Shown: positions 25,498 to 35,469 of the stretch, piece by piece
Layout: the number at the start of each line of letters is the position of its first letter
Numbering within the stretch: position 1 is the stretch's first letter
Origin: Spizellomyces sp. 'palustris'
Taxonomy: Eukaryota; Chytridiomycota; Chytridiomycetes; Spizellomycetales; Spizellomycetaceae
Reading direction: 5' to 3'
Assembly (NCBI GenBank): GCA_006535965.1
Contig: QEAR01000075.1
Location: 34,838 to 98,837 of the forward strand
DNA: 64,000 nt
Notes under the pieces: generated by a model
What the model was told of the DNA's origin: nothing
What the model saw: only the letters and a program-made list of their open reading frames with translations
Databases searched by the model: none
Position numbers and translations under genes: made by a program

Positions 25498-26699
25498 ATG
25501 TCTTCCATGCGAGACGCCATGCGTCGCCTCCAAATCATCCACGAAGCCTGCGCACCCGAACCCACCGCCCAAGAAACAACCCTAGACGAATTCACCCGCC
25601 TCAAAAAAAAAATCCACGGGGATGTGAAGCAGGTTCGACAGGATTTGAAGGAGCGGGAGGAAATGATGGCTGCTGGTGGGACTACAACCGAGAGTGCTGA
25701 AAAGAGTTATCGGATTCGGGTTGCGATTAGGGGTGTTAAGGAGGGTGTTGCGCGTATGGGTGAGATTGTTGCAAAAGAGGAACGAAAGGTATGAAAAGAA
25801 AAAGGGGAGTGGTAGTATGGTGTATTTATTGTTTTTTTATTTGGTTTGTTGGGCAAACTAGAAAAAAAAAGATCCGGAATCTGTACAGCGACTTACTCAT
25901 CGACGTGAGATTCTCGAATTGGCACAAAAACATATTGAGGAAGTCGAAAATCTTGAGAAACGAAAGTTTAATGATGGGTATACGGAAGCGCGGGTGGAAC
26001 TTTTGGCTGGGAATCGAGGAAATCCTGGTATGCCAGCAGGATTTTCTTGTGATTTCATTCAGTGTTGTTGAGGTGGTTAAATTTATTTTTGAATAGCTTA
26101 TAGGGCTCGACCCAATAAAGGCGCACCCGTAGACGAAGATTCCGTACCCGATCCATTCACGACGACAGAGTTACCTGATATTGATGTAGAAGAGGACCTA
26201 AAACGGATTGGAGAGCGGAATAAAATGATTGTAAGCCCCTGTATATATTCCTGTACGCAACTTGACATTTTACCCACAACTTTTTTGTGTATTTTTTTTT
26301 AGGACCAAGATTTGGATGATATTGGTGCAGGTGTTGCGCGTCTAAAGGATATTGCAAACGATCTCGGAAACGTACGTTCAAGCAATGCCAAAAAAAAAGG
26401 GCGACAGAGAAATAAATCATGATATCTTCTTTATAGGAACTAGACCGCCAAAACGACGTCCTAGACGAAATCGAAAGAGGCGTAGACACAGCATTGGACA
26501 AGGTGGACAATCTCAATATTAAAATGCGGAAAGCTGTTGACGGGGTACGTAAATTCACGTCCACATAACACCGTCATAAAATAATCGTATTGACTCTTTT
26601 TGTTAGGTCATGAAAGGCGATCGCTTCATGGTGAATTGCGTGCTCATGTGTGTCGTATTAGCGCTTGTAGCGTTCATAGCGGGACAATTTGCTACGTAA
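25498..26699 (+). CDS. SYP7-like Qc-SNARE
   Basis: Qc-SNAREs contribute one helix to the four-helix bundle that drives membrane fusion. The protein opens with a helical regulatory domain (MRRLQIIHEACAPEP, EFTRLKKKIHGDVKQVRQDL). After introns come LTHRREILELAQKHIEEVE and then the SNARE motif: DQDLDDIGAGVARLKDIAND, LGNELDRQNDVLDEIERGVD, NLNIKMRKAV. The central Q of the zero layer sits in ELDRQND, with heptad hydrophobics around it. A single C-terminal membrane anchor follows (MVNCVLMCVVLALVAFIAGQF), ending at 26699. The length (about 260 residues) and the helical N-terminal region fit plant and protist SYP7 proteins better than yeast Tlg1, Syn8 or Vam7. Introns lie near 25789-25861, 26029-26098, 26231-26303, 26371-26437 and 26546-26607. 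Confidence 0.85.
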
Positions 26700-26811
26700 T
26701 GGATGGGTGGTGGATAAAATTGATATTATAATGGGCGATGATACAAGGGATATTGGACCGTGTTTTTTTTTACATATCCTATATGGAAATGAGTGAGTAT
26801 AGAATACCAAG

Positions 26812-27840
26812 TTATTGTTTTCGTTTGGTTTTTACCTCTGTCGACCACTTGTACGCCTCAAGTTGAATCGCACTGCGTTGATTCTGGGCTTGAAAGTATC
26901 GTGCCTCGAATCCATTGGAGCGGTCCACGCCATCCCATCTATACCCAGGTGGAATACTAAATCTGTTGGGTGGAGGCGGTGGACCACGGTACACAGGGCG
27001 ATCCTTGTCCTTTTTCTTTTTCTTGGCAGTCATAAATGCCATGGGGTCACCCCACCGATCTCGATCCATGAGCTCCTTGTTCCGTTCCACGTCATCAACA
27101 TAGACAGCCAACGGACGATCTTGCTCCATTTCAAGACGGTTGGCATCTTGTTCTGCTTCACGTTGTTGTACAATGCCTTTTCCCCACACCATGTCCTTTT
27201 CTTCTTGTGCCTCCCGTTGGCGTCGCATGGCGGCCAATTCAGCTTTTTGGGCAGCCAGATCGACTTTTTTTCCGTGTTTGTCTCTGTAGACTGTTTGTGC
27301 GTGTTGACCAGTTTGGGAGGCTGTGAGATTTGATAGACCTTTTTGGCGGGCTCTTTCACGTTCTTGTGCGTCCTGTCGGATGGCCGCTCCGGTTTGGAGG
27401 CCTGCTCTACGACCATCTGAGAGGCGGGGTGGGGAATTTGGTTTGCGGGATTTAGTAGTAGGGGGTGGAGTTGGTGATGGGGATGTTCGACGTTTTTTGT
27501 GGAGTGGGGGCGAGGGAGATGGTGATGTTCTTTTTCGTGTAGGCGGCGGCGAAGGCGATGCAGAAGGCGACCTTCTCTCCCCTTCTCGGATCGTCTCCCA
27601 TGCATCGCTCCTGAACATGGGTTTAGTATCCCCCCCGTCCTCAGCATCAGGGTCAACAACAACAGGAGCATCTTCGTCATCGTCCTTTGGCTTGGTGGCA
27701 GCCCAGTCGGCTTCTTCATCAATAATATGTGTCGTACCCCCTGAAGTAGGTTGTGGGCGCTTTTTTCGCTTCTTTTTCGTGATGCCGGCCGTGTTGGACG
27801 ACGACATGTACTTTTTGAGGTAATCCTTCAAGTCACTCAT
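26812..27840 (-). CDS. BUD13: BUD13/Cwc26 pre-mRNA splicing factor (RES complex)
   Basis: Bud13 is a subunit of the RES complex (with Snu17 and Pml1) that supports splicing and nuclear pre-mRNA retention. The frame from 27840 is intronless, 342 residues. It starts [14 protein letters not shown], the usual N-terminus. The middle is rich in Ser/Pro/Arg. The conserved C-terminal block reads [40 protein letters not shown] and [31 protein letters not shown], the Snu17-binding region. An upstream in-frame ATG at 27900 would add 20 hydrophobic residues and is unlikely. It is convergent with the SNARE gene. Confidence 0.95.
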   Translation of the reverse strand: MSDLKDYLKKYMSSSNTAGITKKKRKKRPQPTSGGTTHIIDEEADWAATKPKDDDEDAPVVVDPDAEDGGDTKPMFRSDAWETIREGERRSPSASPSPPPTRKRTSPSPSPPLHKKRRTSPSPTPPPTTKSRKPNSPPRLSDGRRAGLQTGAAIRQDAQERERARQKGLSNLTASQTGQHAQTVYRDKHGKKVDLAAQKAELAAMRRQREAQEEKDMVWGKGIVQQREAEQDANRLEMEQDRPLAVYVDDVERNKELMDRDRWGDPMAFMTAKKKKKDKDRPVYRGPPPPPNRFSIPPGYRWDGVDRSNGFEARYFQAQNQRSAIQLEAYKWSTEVKTKRKQ

Positions 27841-28038
27841 CGTACCAAAAACACAAACAGTTTTCAAAAAAAATAGATGAATGCTCAACGAGATTCGCAA
27901 TGCTTCTGCTCTAGTTCCCTTCCTCCAAGTTCTTCACGTGACACACTCACGTAATCAACAGATCTGGCGGAGCGAAACCCAGGTTTGCGTTTAGGACAAG
28001 GATTTTGTTAGCCCTTTCTGGCACCGAGACTTTTTTCT

Positions 28039-30157
28039 ATGGGGGTTATACACGACAAGGCAAAAGCTGGGGATTTAGAAGGCATCCAAGCGCATGTGAA
28101 CGATCCCGAGACTGCAAGTGAAGCCTCTGCAGAACGGTATGATACTATCCTTTTCATGTTGTCTTTTTGTCGTCTTAAGTACAATAAAAACGATTGTATA
28201 CCATACCCTTTTATTTTTTGCAAAAAAGAGATTTACATGAAAACACTGTATTGCATATAGCTTGTAAATACGGTACGCAAAAACCGGTACATTCCCTTTC
28301 CAAGCATCTAATCCAACAAAGAGCGTAACTCACCCTCGAGTGGAACTTTTGCGATAGGACACGAATTGATTGTGGATTGGGCACTCGAGCAACCGAATGT
28401 GCAAGTGGATGCGTTGAATGTCGCTGGGGATACGGCGTTGATATTGGCGGCTTCGAAGGGGAGGTTGGGGGTTGTTAAAAAGGTACAAGATCTAATAGGT
28501 TATTGGGGTGCGGGTTTATAATGTTTGATGTTTTCTTGTTTTTGGTGTTGTGTAGCTTGTATCGCGGGGTGCAAACGGTATACTACATGATCTTCTTTTA
28601 GAGGTTTGGAACAAAGGCACCTAACAATCCTCGTAGTCAACCACGCAAACGACCACGGCAATACCGCGCTCCATTACGCATGTTTCTGGCGACACAAGGA
28701 GGTTGCAGTATACTTGGCTCAAGACGCAGGTGCACATGTAGCGATCAAGAACAAATATCAGCGGACACCGCTGTTGAGGACCAGTGAGGAGATTAAGGAG
28801 GCGTTGAAGGCGGAGGCGGCTGTGGCGAGGACGGTGCAGTCTAATGGTAATGTTGGGGGTCGTTGTGGTTGTGTTTTGTTTTTTGTTTTTTTGGACGGGG
28901 AAAGATTGAAGTTTTGTGGGGATTGTAGCTAGGACGTTTGCACAAGCGAAAGAAGAGGCCAAGCAACGGTTTTTGGCTAAAGGTAAGAAACCCACTTTTT
29001 TCAACTGCACTCGAATGGGGGCATATGGGTCCGCAAAGCGAGCTAGCAACAATAAAAAGCAACAAGTACTATATATCGCTTTTGACAAGTTTATAATATC
29101 TTTTAGGCGGCATTGACTGGGAAATCACCGCAACATCGGTCCAAACAACACCAACCCCTCTCTCCCGATCCCGCCACTTTCTAACCCGACGAGGCCGCTG
29201 GAACAACTACGACGTAATAATAAAAACCCCACTAGACCAAACCAATATCATATCCGACGATCTCGGTACACTTATTTCCGAAATCGCCACAATACGAAAA
29301 CTCTTTCACCCGAATTTACTTGTTATTTTGGGGGCGTGTGTTGTTCCTCCTAATATTGGGGTGTTGACTGAGGTTGTTCCTTATGGTGATGCGTGGACGT
29401 TTTTGCATGATGCGAGTGTGGATATGAGTCCTGAGGTTGCGATGGGGATGGCTGTGGGTGTGTGTCGAGGTATGTAAGAATGTTTTGTGTGTGTGAGTAG
29501 AGAGTGCGGGATAGTTGTCTGATTTATTTATTTTTTGTTTTGATTTGGCGGGGAGATTAGGTATGGCGTTCCTTCATGAACAAGATCCACCGATCCTGCA
29601 CGGGAATCTCAAATCCCAAAACGTCATGGTACAAAAAAAAAAGTTACTATTTATTTACATATCAAAAAAAACTAAAACATTTAAAACAGCTTATGGACGA
29701 CGGTACAGTCAAACTAACCGACTACGGCCTAACATCCCCCATCTACAACCCCCGCGCAACACTCTCAAACCGCTACCTCTCCAACGCCGAATGGCTAGCC
29801 CCCGAAATCCTACGCGGGTACGACCCAACTATAAATCGCAAAGCTGTCGATGTATACGCTTTTGGGATGATGTTGCATGAGATTGTTACTAGGGGGTGGC
29901 CTTATGAGGATATGAATTCTATGCATGTTGGTATGAGGGTTTTGTTGGAGAATATGAGACCTGAGATTCCGGGGTATGTGCCGGGGAATTTGGTGAGGAC
30001 AAAAAGTTTTGTTGGAGAGTATTTTTTTTGTGTGTGCTTATGGATGGTTTTTTTTTTTTTGAAGGCTCAGTTGATGACCATGTGTTGGGCTTTGGAACCT
30101 AGTAGCAGGCCATCCTTTACATCTGCACTAGAAATCCTACTTTCGACCCAAATATGA
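28039..30157 (+). CDS. ILK: Integrin-linked-kinase-like protein: ankyrin repeats plus pseudokinase
   Basis: Animal ILK is a scaffold pseudokinase that links integrins to actin with PINCH and parvin. Here about ten exons give a short opening (MGVIHDKAKAGDLEGIQAHV), then ankyrin repeats: DLHENTVLHIACKYG, NVAGDTALILAASKGRLGVV, VNHANDHGNTALHYACFWRH. The last of these is strikingly like the third ILK repeat, and KNKYQRTPL follows. A linker (ARTFAQAKEEAKQRFLAKG) leads to GIDWEI and a kinase fold: NNYDVIIKTPL (lysine kept), HPNLLVILGACVVPP, HGNLKSQNVM where the HRD aspartate is replaced by Asn, KLTDYGLTS in place of DFG, WLAPEIL, and VDVYAFGMMLHEIVTRGWPY. No glycine-rich loop is visible. Full ankyrin plus kinase order, length and the CFW/GAC blocks support ILK over other ankyrin kinases. 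The last exon is duplicated downstream. Confidence 0.82.
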
Positions 30158-30160
30158 TAG
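30062..30160 (+). repeat. Direct repeat, copy 1: last exon of the ILK-like gene
   Basis: This segment, from AGGCTCAGTTGATGACCATG to the stop codon region, is the terminal coding exon of the ILK-like gene. It recurs about 230 bases downstream with few differences. Confidence 0.85.
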
Positions 30161-30290
30161 AGTCAGTTTTAACGATGTTCTCCATGTCTTGTGTGTTCTT
30201 GAATGGTGAGATGCACAAGTAAACGTATGAGTAAACGAACATATGAATATTTGGCTGTATGTGCTTATAGATGGGGGGGAGGGTTTGTTT

Positions 30291-30440
30291 TAAGGCTCAG
30301 TTGATGACCATGTGTTGGGCTTTGGAACCTAATGGCCATCCTTTACATCTGCACTCGAAATCCTACTTTCGACCCAAATATAATGGACAAAATTGAGTCG
30401 GTTCAAGATATCCATGTCTTGTGTGTTTGTTGAATGGTGA
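30291..30440 (+). pseudogene. Duplicated, broken copy of the ILK-like last exon and 3' flank
   Basis: The sequence from 30291 repeats the ILK-like final exon, with a short deletion where copy 1 reads CTAGTAGCAGGCC and a changed stop region. The similarity continues into the 3' flank (TCCATGTCTTGTGTGTT, then GAATGGTGAGATG). The deletion puts the copy out of frame, so it is not expected to code unless used as an alternative end. A run of GAGATG-like repeats follows to about 30485. Confidence 0.75.
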
Positions 30441-30742
30441 GATGTGAGATGGGAGATGTGAGATGAGAGATGAGAGATGAGAGTAAATACACATATGGAT
30501 ATTTGGATGGACATGACAGTGAATTGAGTAAATGTGATTCAACGTTTTGGGATGACTGATATCCGTGTATACTGATATTCGCAAGTGTTATCCTTGTGAC
30601 GAGGTATTTTACATTTGCAAAAAAACACATGTCAATAAACATTAATCTCCAAAAGTATATGAATAAACTAAATATACTTACTCATTTATTGGGAATTTTT
30701 GGCTTTTGTATTATGGAAATGTAATTATCACAAAATAAAAGT

Positions 30743-32308
30743 ATGAAAAGGTCGCTTACCCAATCCGTACGACCCGCACATATCAAAACCTCACCAGCCA
30801 ACACCACCAAATCTCACGAAATCTCGCAACACGACATGCCATACACAAAACAAGATGCACTCTATGATTTAACAACGCTAACATGCTTAACAACCCACCT
30901 CCTCCTCGCACCCTACACCAAAGTCGAAGAATCATTCCACATGCATGCAACTCATGACATGGTTTCTGGTATACCATTGTCCGAGTATGATCATTTCAAG
31001 TTCCCAGGGGTGGTTCCGAGGAGTTTCTTGGGTGCATTGGTTTTGGGGTTGGGGTCATGGCCATTGAGGTTACAAGAATGGGGATGGATGCAAGTTTATT
31101 CGAGATGGGTGTTGGGAGTGTTGATGAGTGTTTCGTTGGGGTATATTCGAAAGGGGGTTGAAAAGCGGTTTGGAAGGAGGTGTGCAGGGTGGTTTGTTGT
31201 GTTTAGTGTCGTGCAGTTCCATTACATGTTTTGGGGGACGAGGATGGTTGGGAATGTTTTTGCGAGTGTTGGGATGAATTTTGTGCTGGGGGGGTGGTTA
31301 AAGAGGGGGATAGGTGTTGTGGAGGTTGTGGTGCTTGTTGTTGTTTGTGTGGTGTTTAGGTGTGATGTAGTGTTATTGGCGGGGTGTATTTTATTGGACC
31401 AAGTCAGAAGTGGACGACGAGGATGGATGGAGACGTTTTGGGTAGGGACTTTGGCGAGCCTATGCGCGATTCTGGTGACCGTTTCCGTTGATTCGTATTT
31501 TTGGCAACGGTGGGTGTGGCCGGAATGGGAGGTATTAATGTACAATACGGTACAAGATGGATCAAGAGCGTATGGAACGAGTCCGTTTTGGACGTATTTT
31601 GGAGTCTTGGTGCCCAAACTCGCTCCGATCGGTCTACCATTGAGTTTTTATGCCTACATTACGGACCCAAGAACTCGACAGTACATTACGCCATTCATGT
31701 GCTTTGTCTTTTTGTACTCGTTTTTACCGCACAAGGAGTGGAGGTTCATTATGTATATTGTCCCCGTTTTGAACGTGCTTTCGGCTGTGAGTATCACCCG
31801 CTTGGAACTCGGTAAACAAACCTGGAAACGGATCCTCACAAAGGCATTGAGAGTCTACCCCATCCTCCAACTATGTATCACGGCCTTTATGCTCTACGTA
31901 TCGACATGGAACTATCCAGGCGGAGAAGCACTCGATCGCGTTCATGTGTACCTGTATCCGGGTGCTGTAGTGCATTACGATACGTTTACGGCCATGACGG
32001 GTGCATCCTTGTTTGGACATCAGAGAGCGGATGTCGTGTATGATAAAACAGAGGGGTTGACCGAGTTTGAGGGGTTTGATTTTGTGTTGATGGAGAATGA
32101 GAGGGTTCGTGGCGAATGGAAGGTCGTGGAGGTTATACATGGATTCGATGGTGTGCATGTAGTTGGTGTCAAAAAGTTTTTGAATCAGGTCTTGGCGTGG
32201 ACAAAGAGTGCACTTACGGGCCATATCACGTCGGTCCCTGTACCAGTTCACATAAAGATTGGACCCAAGATTTGGATATTGGAGAATCAAAAGCGGATTC
32301 GGACGTGA
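30743..32308 (+). CDS. ALG12: ALG12, dolichyl-P-mannose alpha-1,6-mannosyltransferase
   Basis: ALG12 adds the eighth mannose to the dolichol-linked N-glycan precursor in the ER lumen. The intronless frame encodes up to 521 residues. The family signature is near the start: APYTKVEESFHMHATHDM, then YDHFKFPGVVPRSF, which matches the GT22 pattern with its luminal acidic residues. Many hydrophobic segments follow, then LFLYSFLPHKEWRFIMYIVPVLN near 31700, the second conserved GT22 block (PHKExRF). The internal ATG at 30836 (MPYTKQDALYDL) may be the real start, because the first 31 residues are polar and unlike a signal. Expression next to a degenerate repeat region (30180-30740) is notable. Confidence 0.93.
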   Translation: MKRSLTQSVRPAHIKTSPANTTKSHEISQHDMPYTKQDALYDLTTLTCLTTHLLLAPYTKVEESFHMHATHDMVSGIPLSEYDHFKFPGVVPRSFLGALVLGLGSWPLRLQEWGWMQVYSRWVLGVLMSVSLGYIRKGVEKRFGRRCAGWFVVFSVVQFHYMFWGTRMVGNVFASVGMNFVLGGWLKRGIGVVEVVVLVVVCVVFRCDVVLLAGCILLDQVRSGRRGWMETFWVGTLASLCAILVTVSVDSYFWQRWVWPEWEVLMYNTVQDGSRAYGTSPFWTYFGVLVPKLAPIGLPLSFYAYITDPRTRQYITPFMCFVFLYSFLPHKEWRFIMYIVPVLNVLSAVSITRLELGKQTWKRILTKALRVYPILQLCITAFMLYVSTWNYPGGEALDRVHVYLYPGAVVHYDTFTAMTGASLFGHQRADVVYDKTEGLTEFEGFDFVLMENERVRGEWKVVEVIHGFDGVHVVGVKKFLNQVLAWTKSALTGHITSVPVPVHIKIGPKIWILENQKRIRT

Positions 32309-32687
32309 CGCATAGTTTGATAGAGGTCCACATGGCAAACGTTTCAACCACATGGTTGGCCAAACCTCGCACAGAGTTTGACTCTGGTTGTCCAATTGTG
32401 TTTCGGTAGCTGGGGAGTAAGGATTGTCGGGATCACACTGCTTGGGAATGGAATAGAGACATAATGAATAGACATATACGTAACGTTTTAATTGTGCCTT
32501 TTATAAATATGAAATACATAACCATCTAAACTAGTACGGGTTTCCCGTGTGATAAAACATGACAAAGCCTGCACATAATGAAATTACGATAGAGACTACA
32601 TGACCAGAATCAGAATTAAAATTTCCATGAAATAATTATGTTACCTTTCCCCAATCTCAAGGGAATATGGCATATAGAAAGCTTTAC

Positions 32688-34593
32688 TCATTCCTTATAA
32701 TCAACAGCAACAAAATCCAAGTACCGTTCCAAAGCCTCATTCCCACCCAACCGCCGAATCTCCTCCCGAGCCTCATCTTCAATCCCACGCAAAACATTTT
32801 TACAGTACTCAAATGTCCGTGTTTTGGTCATTAATGTGATGGCGAATTGTTTTAGGTCGGGGGATGTTGGGCGTTGTTTCAAGATATCTATTATACAAAA
32901 GGTGTGTGTAAATACGCGGGTAACAATGAGGGAAAGATGATGTGCATTACGTTGGAGTTGGGTATTGGAGGTATCGGATCGGATGCAGTGAATGATGGGG
33001 AATGAAAACTTTCCTTCAGTGAGGTCTTCTGCAAAGCCCTTGTTTTGGGTATACTACAATGCGGAATAGATTTTAGAACGGCTTTGTAGTAAGCTGCCAA
33101 AGTGTTGTGAATACTCTACTTGACTGGATTGGAGGTTGAGGTAGTCATCGCGGATTTGGTAGTGGACGCCAATAATATCTACAAGGCTTGTATAGTCTCT
33201 AGGTTTTTGTTTTTGTTGCTGTGAGATGGGTTTTCGTTTACATGGTTTACAAAGAGAGAGAATACGTACATGGTAGTGTTTGCACAGATTTGCATGAGTT
33301 TGATGGCGAGGCGCAAGAGGCCGCCGGTTTCTGTACAAGAAGAATATGCACATTTTAGTCATACTCGGGATGGGGATATCCATGCTCATGGGATGCCCAC
33401 GAGATGGATCTCATGGGATGCCCAAAGGGTGCATCACAATGCCAACCAGATCCACCTCGTCGTTTCACTCATCGACAGCCACCTTTTCGCGTTTCCCTTC
33501 CTCCCTCTTTTACTGCCATTCCCATAAACCGTCATGGCCCTACTCCGAGGTCTAACCTCATCGACAGCCACATTTTTGCGTTTCCCATCCTCCCTCTTAT
33601 ACAGCCATTCCCATAAACCGAACCCTAATCCGAACTCTAACCTCATCGACTGCCAGCATTTTCGGGTTCCCATCCCCCCTCTTTCACTGCCATTCCCATA
33701 AACCATCATGACCCTACTCCGAACCCAAACATCATCGACAGCCACTTTTGCGTTTCCCTTCCTCCCTCTTTTTACTGCCATTCCCATAAAACGTCATGGC
33801 CCTAAACCCAACCGGACCCTAACCCAAACCCAAACCCGAACACCAACCGAACCTAAACCCTAACCCAACCGAACCTAAACCTAAACGCTACCGAACCGAA
33901 CAACCCTCACCCTCACCCTAAACCCAATTCCACCCAATACTTACTATTCTTGACCATGCCGATATATTCATCCTCTGTCGGACACGTCCCCGTATCCCTC
34001 CAGTGAATCTCCATGCCTTGGCCTCGATGCAGCTGCAGCAACTCTTCAGTGAAAATGTGTACCGCACGAGGATCATTGAGGTTGGATAGTTTTTGGAGGG
34101 CGAGAAAGTAGACATAGTTTGCGCAGTTTATTGTGGAGGGAATGCCAAATATCTTGTGGGCCACTTGAAACCGCATTAGACACGCGTACTCTCACGCGTA
34201 CTCACACGCATACTCACACGCATACTCACCAGGAATCCCTCTTCTCAAATCCGAGTCATCCTCTACATCGTCAATCAATAAACTAGCGGTATGAAGCATT
34301 TCCACACATTCACGAATGAGTTGTAGTTTGTCTTGAGGGACGTGTAGCCAGAGTCCGAATGCGTCCACCAGTTTGGAGCGAATTTCCTTTCCTGGGTGTG
34401 TGCATAGATAGTGATACGGTTCCAGGAGGATCTGCAAGTGAATGAGTGAGTGAGTGTGAGTGAGTGTGTGTGTGTGAGTGAGTGTGAGTGTGTGTGAGTG
34501 AGTGAGTGTGAGTGAGTGTGTGTGAATGAGTGAGTGCGTATGTGTGTGTGTGAATGTGTGTGAGTGTACCTTGTCTGTGGATGAACTTGTCAT
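32688..34593 (-). CDS. BTS1: Geranylgeranyl diphosphate synthase
   Basis: The enzyme condenses isopentenyl diphosphate units into C20 GGPP, used for prenylating Rho/Rab proteins. Exon 1 (34570-34593) encodes MTSSSTDK. Exon 2 gives [20 protein letters not shown] and the first aspartate-rich motif [15 protein letters not shown]. Further exons give [32 protein letters not shown] and [14 protein letters not shown] (joined across a 614-base intron). Then comes the second aspartate motif [12 protein letters not shown]. The C-terminal exons (SFPIIHCI-like, [14 protein letters not shown]) end at 32688. Two introns are loaded with repeats: the first with CA/GT-type microsatellite (34437-34569), the later one with tandem units and a telomere-like tract. 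The first aspartate motif is DDxxD type, as in fungal GGPPS. Confidence 0.92.
33470..33800 (+). repeat. Four tandem ~87-base units inside a GGPP synthase intron
   Basis: Units beginning with ATCGACAGCC or ATCGACTGCC start near 33470, 33558, 33644 and 33731. Each contains CCCTCTTT and TGCCATTCCCATAAA, and each ends with short CCNTAAN/CGAAC-like telomeric words. Copies differ by point changes and small indels. They abut the degenerate telomere-like tract directly. Confidence 0.85.
33799..33927 (+). repeat. Degenerate telomere-like (CCCTAA)n tract in an intron
   Basis: About 130 bases built from CCCTAA, CCTAAA, CCCAAA, CCGAAC and ACCCAA words, on the plus strand. It lies inside the 33331-33944 intron of the minus-strand GGPP synthase gene, so the pre-mRNA would carry UUAGGG-type sequence. 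Confidence 0.85.
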
Positions 34594-34660
34594 GTTGCGT
34601 GTGAGAATGCGTGTGAGAATGCGTGTGTGTGTGTGAGAATAAAGTATGAGAATGAATGAG
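34437..34660 (+). repeat. GT/GAGT-rich microsatellite
   Basis: Runs of GTGAGTGAGTGTGTGTG fill the first intron of the GGPP synthase gene and extend over its 5' flank. Open frames here read as His-Thr or Ser-Leu repeats and are artefacts of the microsatellite. A similar tract recurs at about 35325-35400. Confidence 0.9.
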
Positions 34661-34779
34661 AATCACGTGAAGAGAATAATCATCTGTGTGAATAAACTAC
34701 ATATGGAGAGAGGGAGAATTACTAACAAATGATTAGGAGTAATGGTTGTGGGAGGAGAAGAGAAATTCAATAATGTAAA

Positions 34780-35045
34780 TGCACGTAGAAAGAGAGAAGA
34801 GAGAGAGAAATTCAATTAGTAAGAGTGACAATGCACGCGAGAGAAGAGAGAGAAATACTAATGAATGAGTAATGGGAGAGAGAGAGAGAATCTGTGAATC
34901 TTGTTCATATTGGTAAGAGTGACAATGCACGCAGAGAGAATCTGTGAATCTTGTTCATATTGGTAAGAGTGACAATGCACGCAGAGAGAATCTTGTTCAT
35001 ATTGGTAAGAGTGACAATGCACGCAGAGAGAATCTTGTTCATAGT
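34780..35045 (+). repeat. Minisatellite, 43-51 base units
   Basis: The unit contains GAATCTTGTTCATATTGGTA and AGAGTGACAATGCACGCA. Two longer copies (34880-34930, 34935-34985) also carry GAATCTGTG, one shorter copy lies at 34985-35030, and partial copies lie on both sides (34815-34840 and 35025-35045). No gene is visible between 34600 and 35470. Confidence 0.85.
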
Positions 35046-35469
35046 GACTGTTGTGAGAATTCCCAATTAGTAGAATCTGTTAATAACTCTTTTAGTTAGC
35101 CTTTTAGTTATGCGTCTAGTTGGAGTCACATGTTCATATGGGATTGGAAGGGAGACTGTTGGGGAGACCAGTCTTTGTCTCTCATTGGATTCTCTCTCTT
35201 CTTCACATCCCTCTTCTTATCCAACTAATCACCTAATCACAATTATTCACACTCCAATGCATATAACGGCTCTTTCTGAAACTTTAATAAAACGTGCATA
35301 GGTAGTGATACAGAGGGTCTTCCAAATGCATGAGTGAGTGAGAGAGAGAGAAGTGTGTGTGTGCGTGAATGTATGAGTATGTGCGTGTGTGTGTGTGAAT
35401 TGGACATGGGCAACAAGTAGATATGCTAAAATAATGTTCTCACACATCATATATCTAAAATGCATTCAT

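Noticed and set aside
27323-27823. Plus-strand frame opposite BUD13
   Set aside because: Shadow of the Arg/Ser/Pro-rich coding strand; no family signal.
28039-30157. Active ankyrin-repeat tyrosine-kinase-like kinase
   Set aside because: The catalytic HRD aspartate is Asn, the glycine loop is missing, and the ankyrin sequence is ILK-like.
33434-33787. 117-residue minus-strand frame as a gene
   Set aside because: It reads through the tandem intron units; the exons on both sides splice over it in frame.
33799-33927. A true chromosome end
   Set aside because: Coding exons continue on both sides, and the words are too degenerate for an active telomere.
34192-34666. Long minus-strand frames of His-Thr and Ser-Leu repeats
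   Set aside because: They are the translated GT/GAGT microsatellite inside and upstream of the GGPP synthase first intron.
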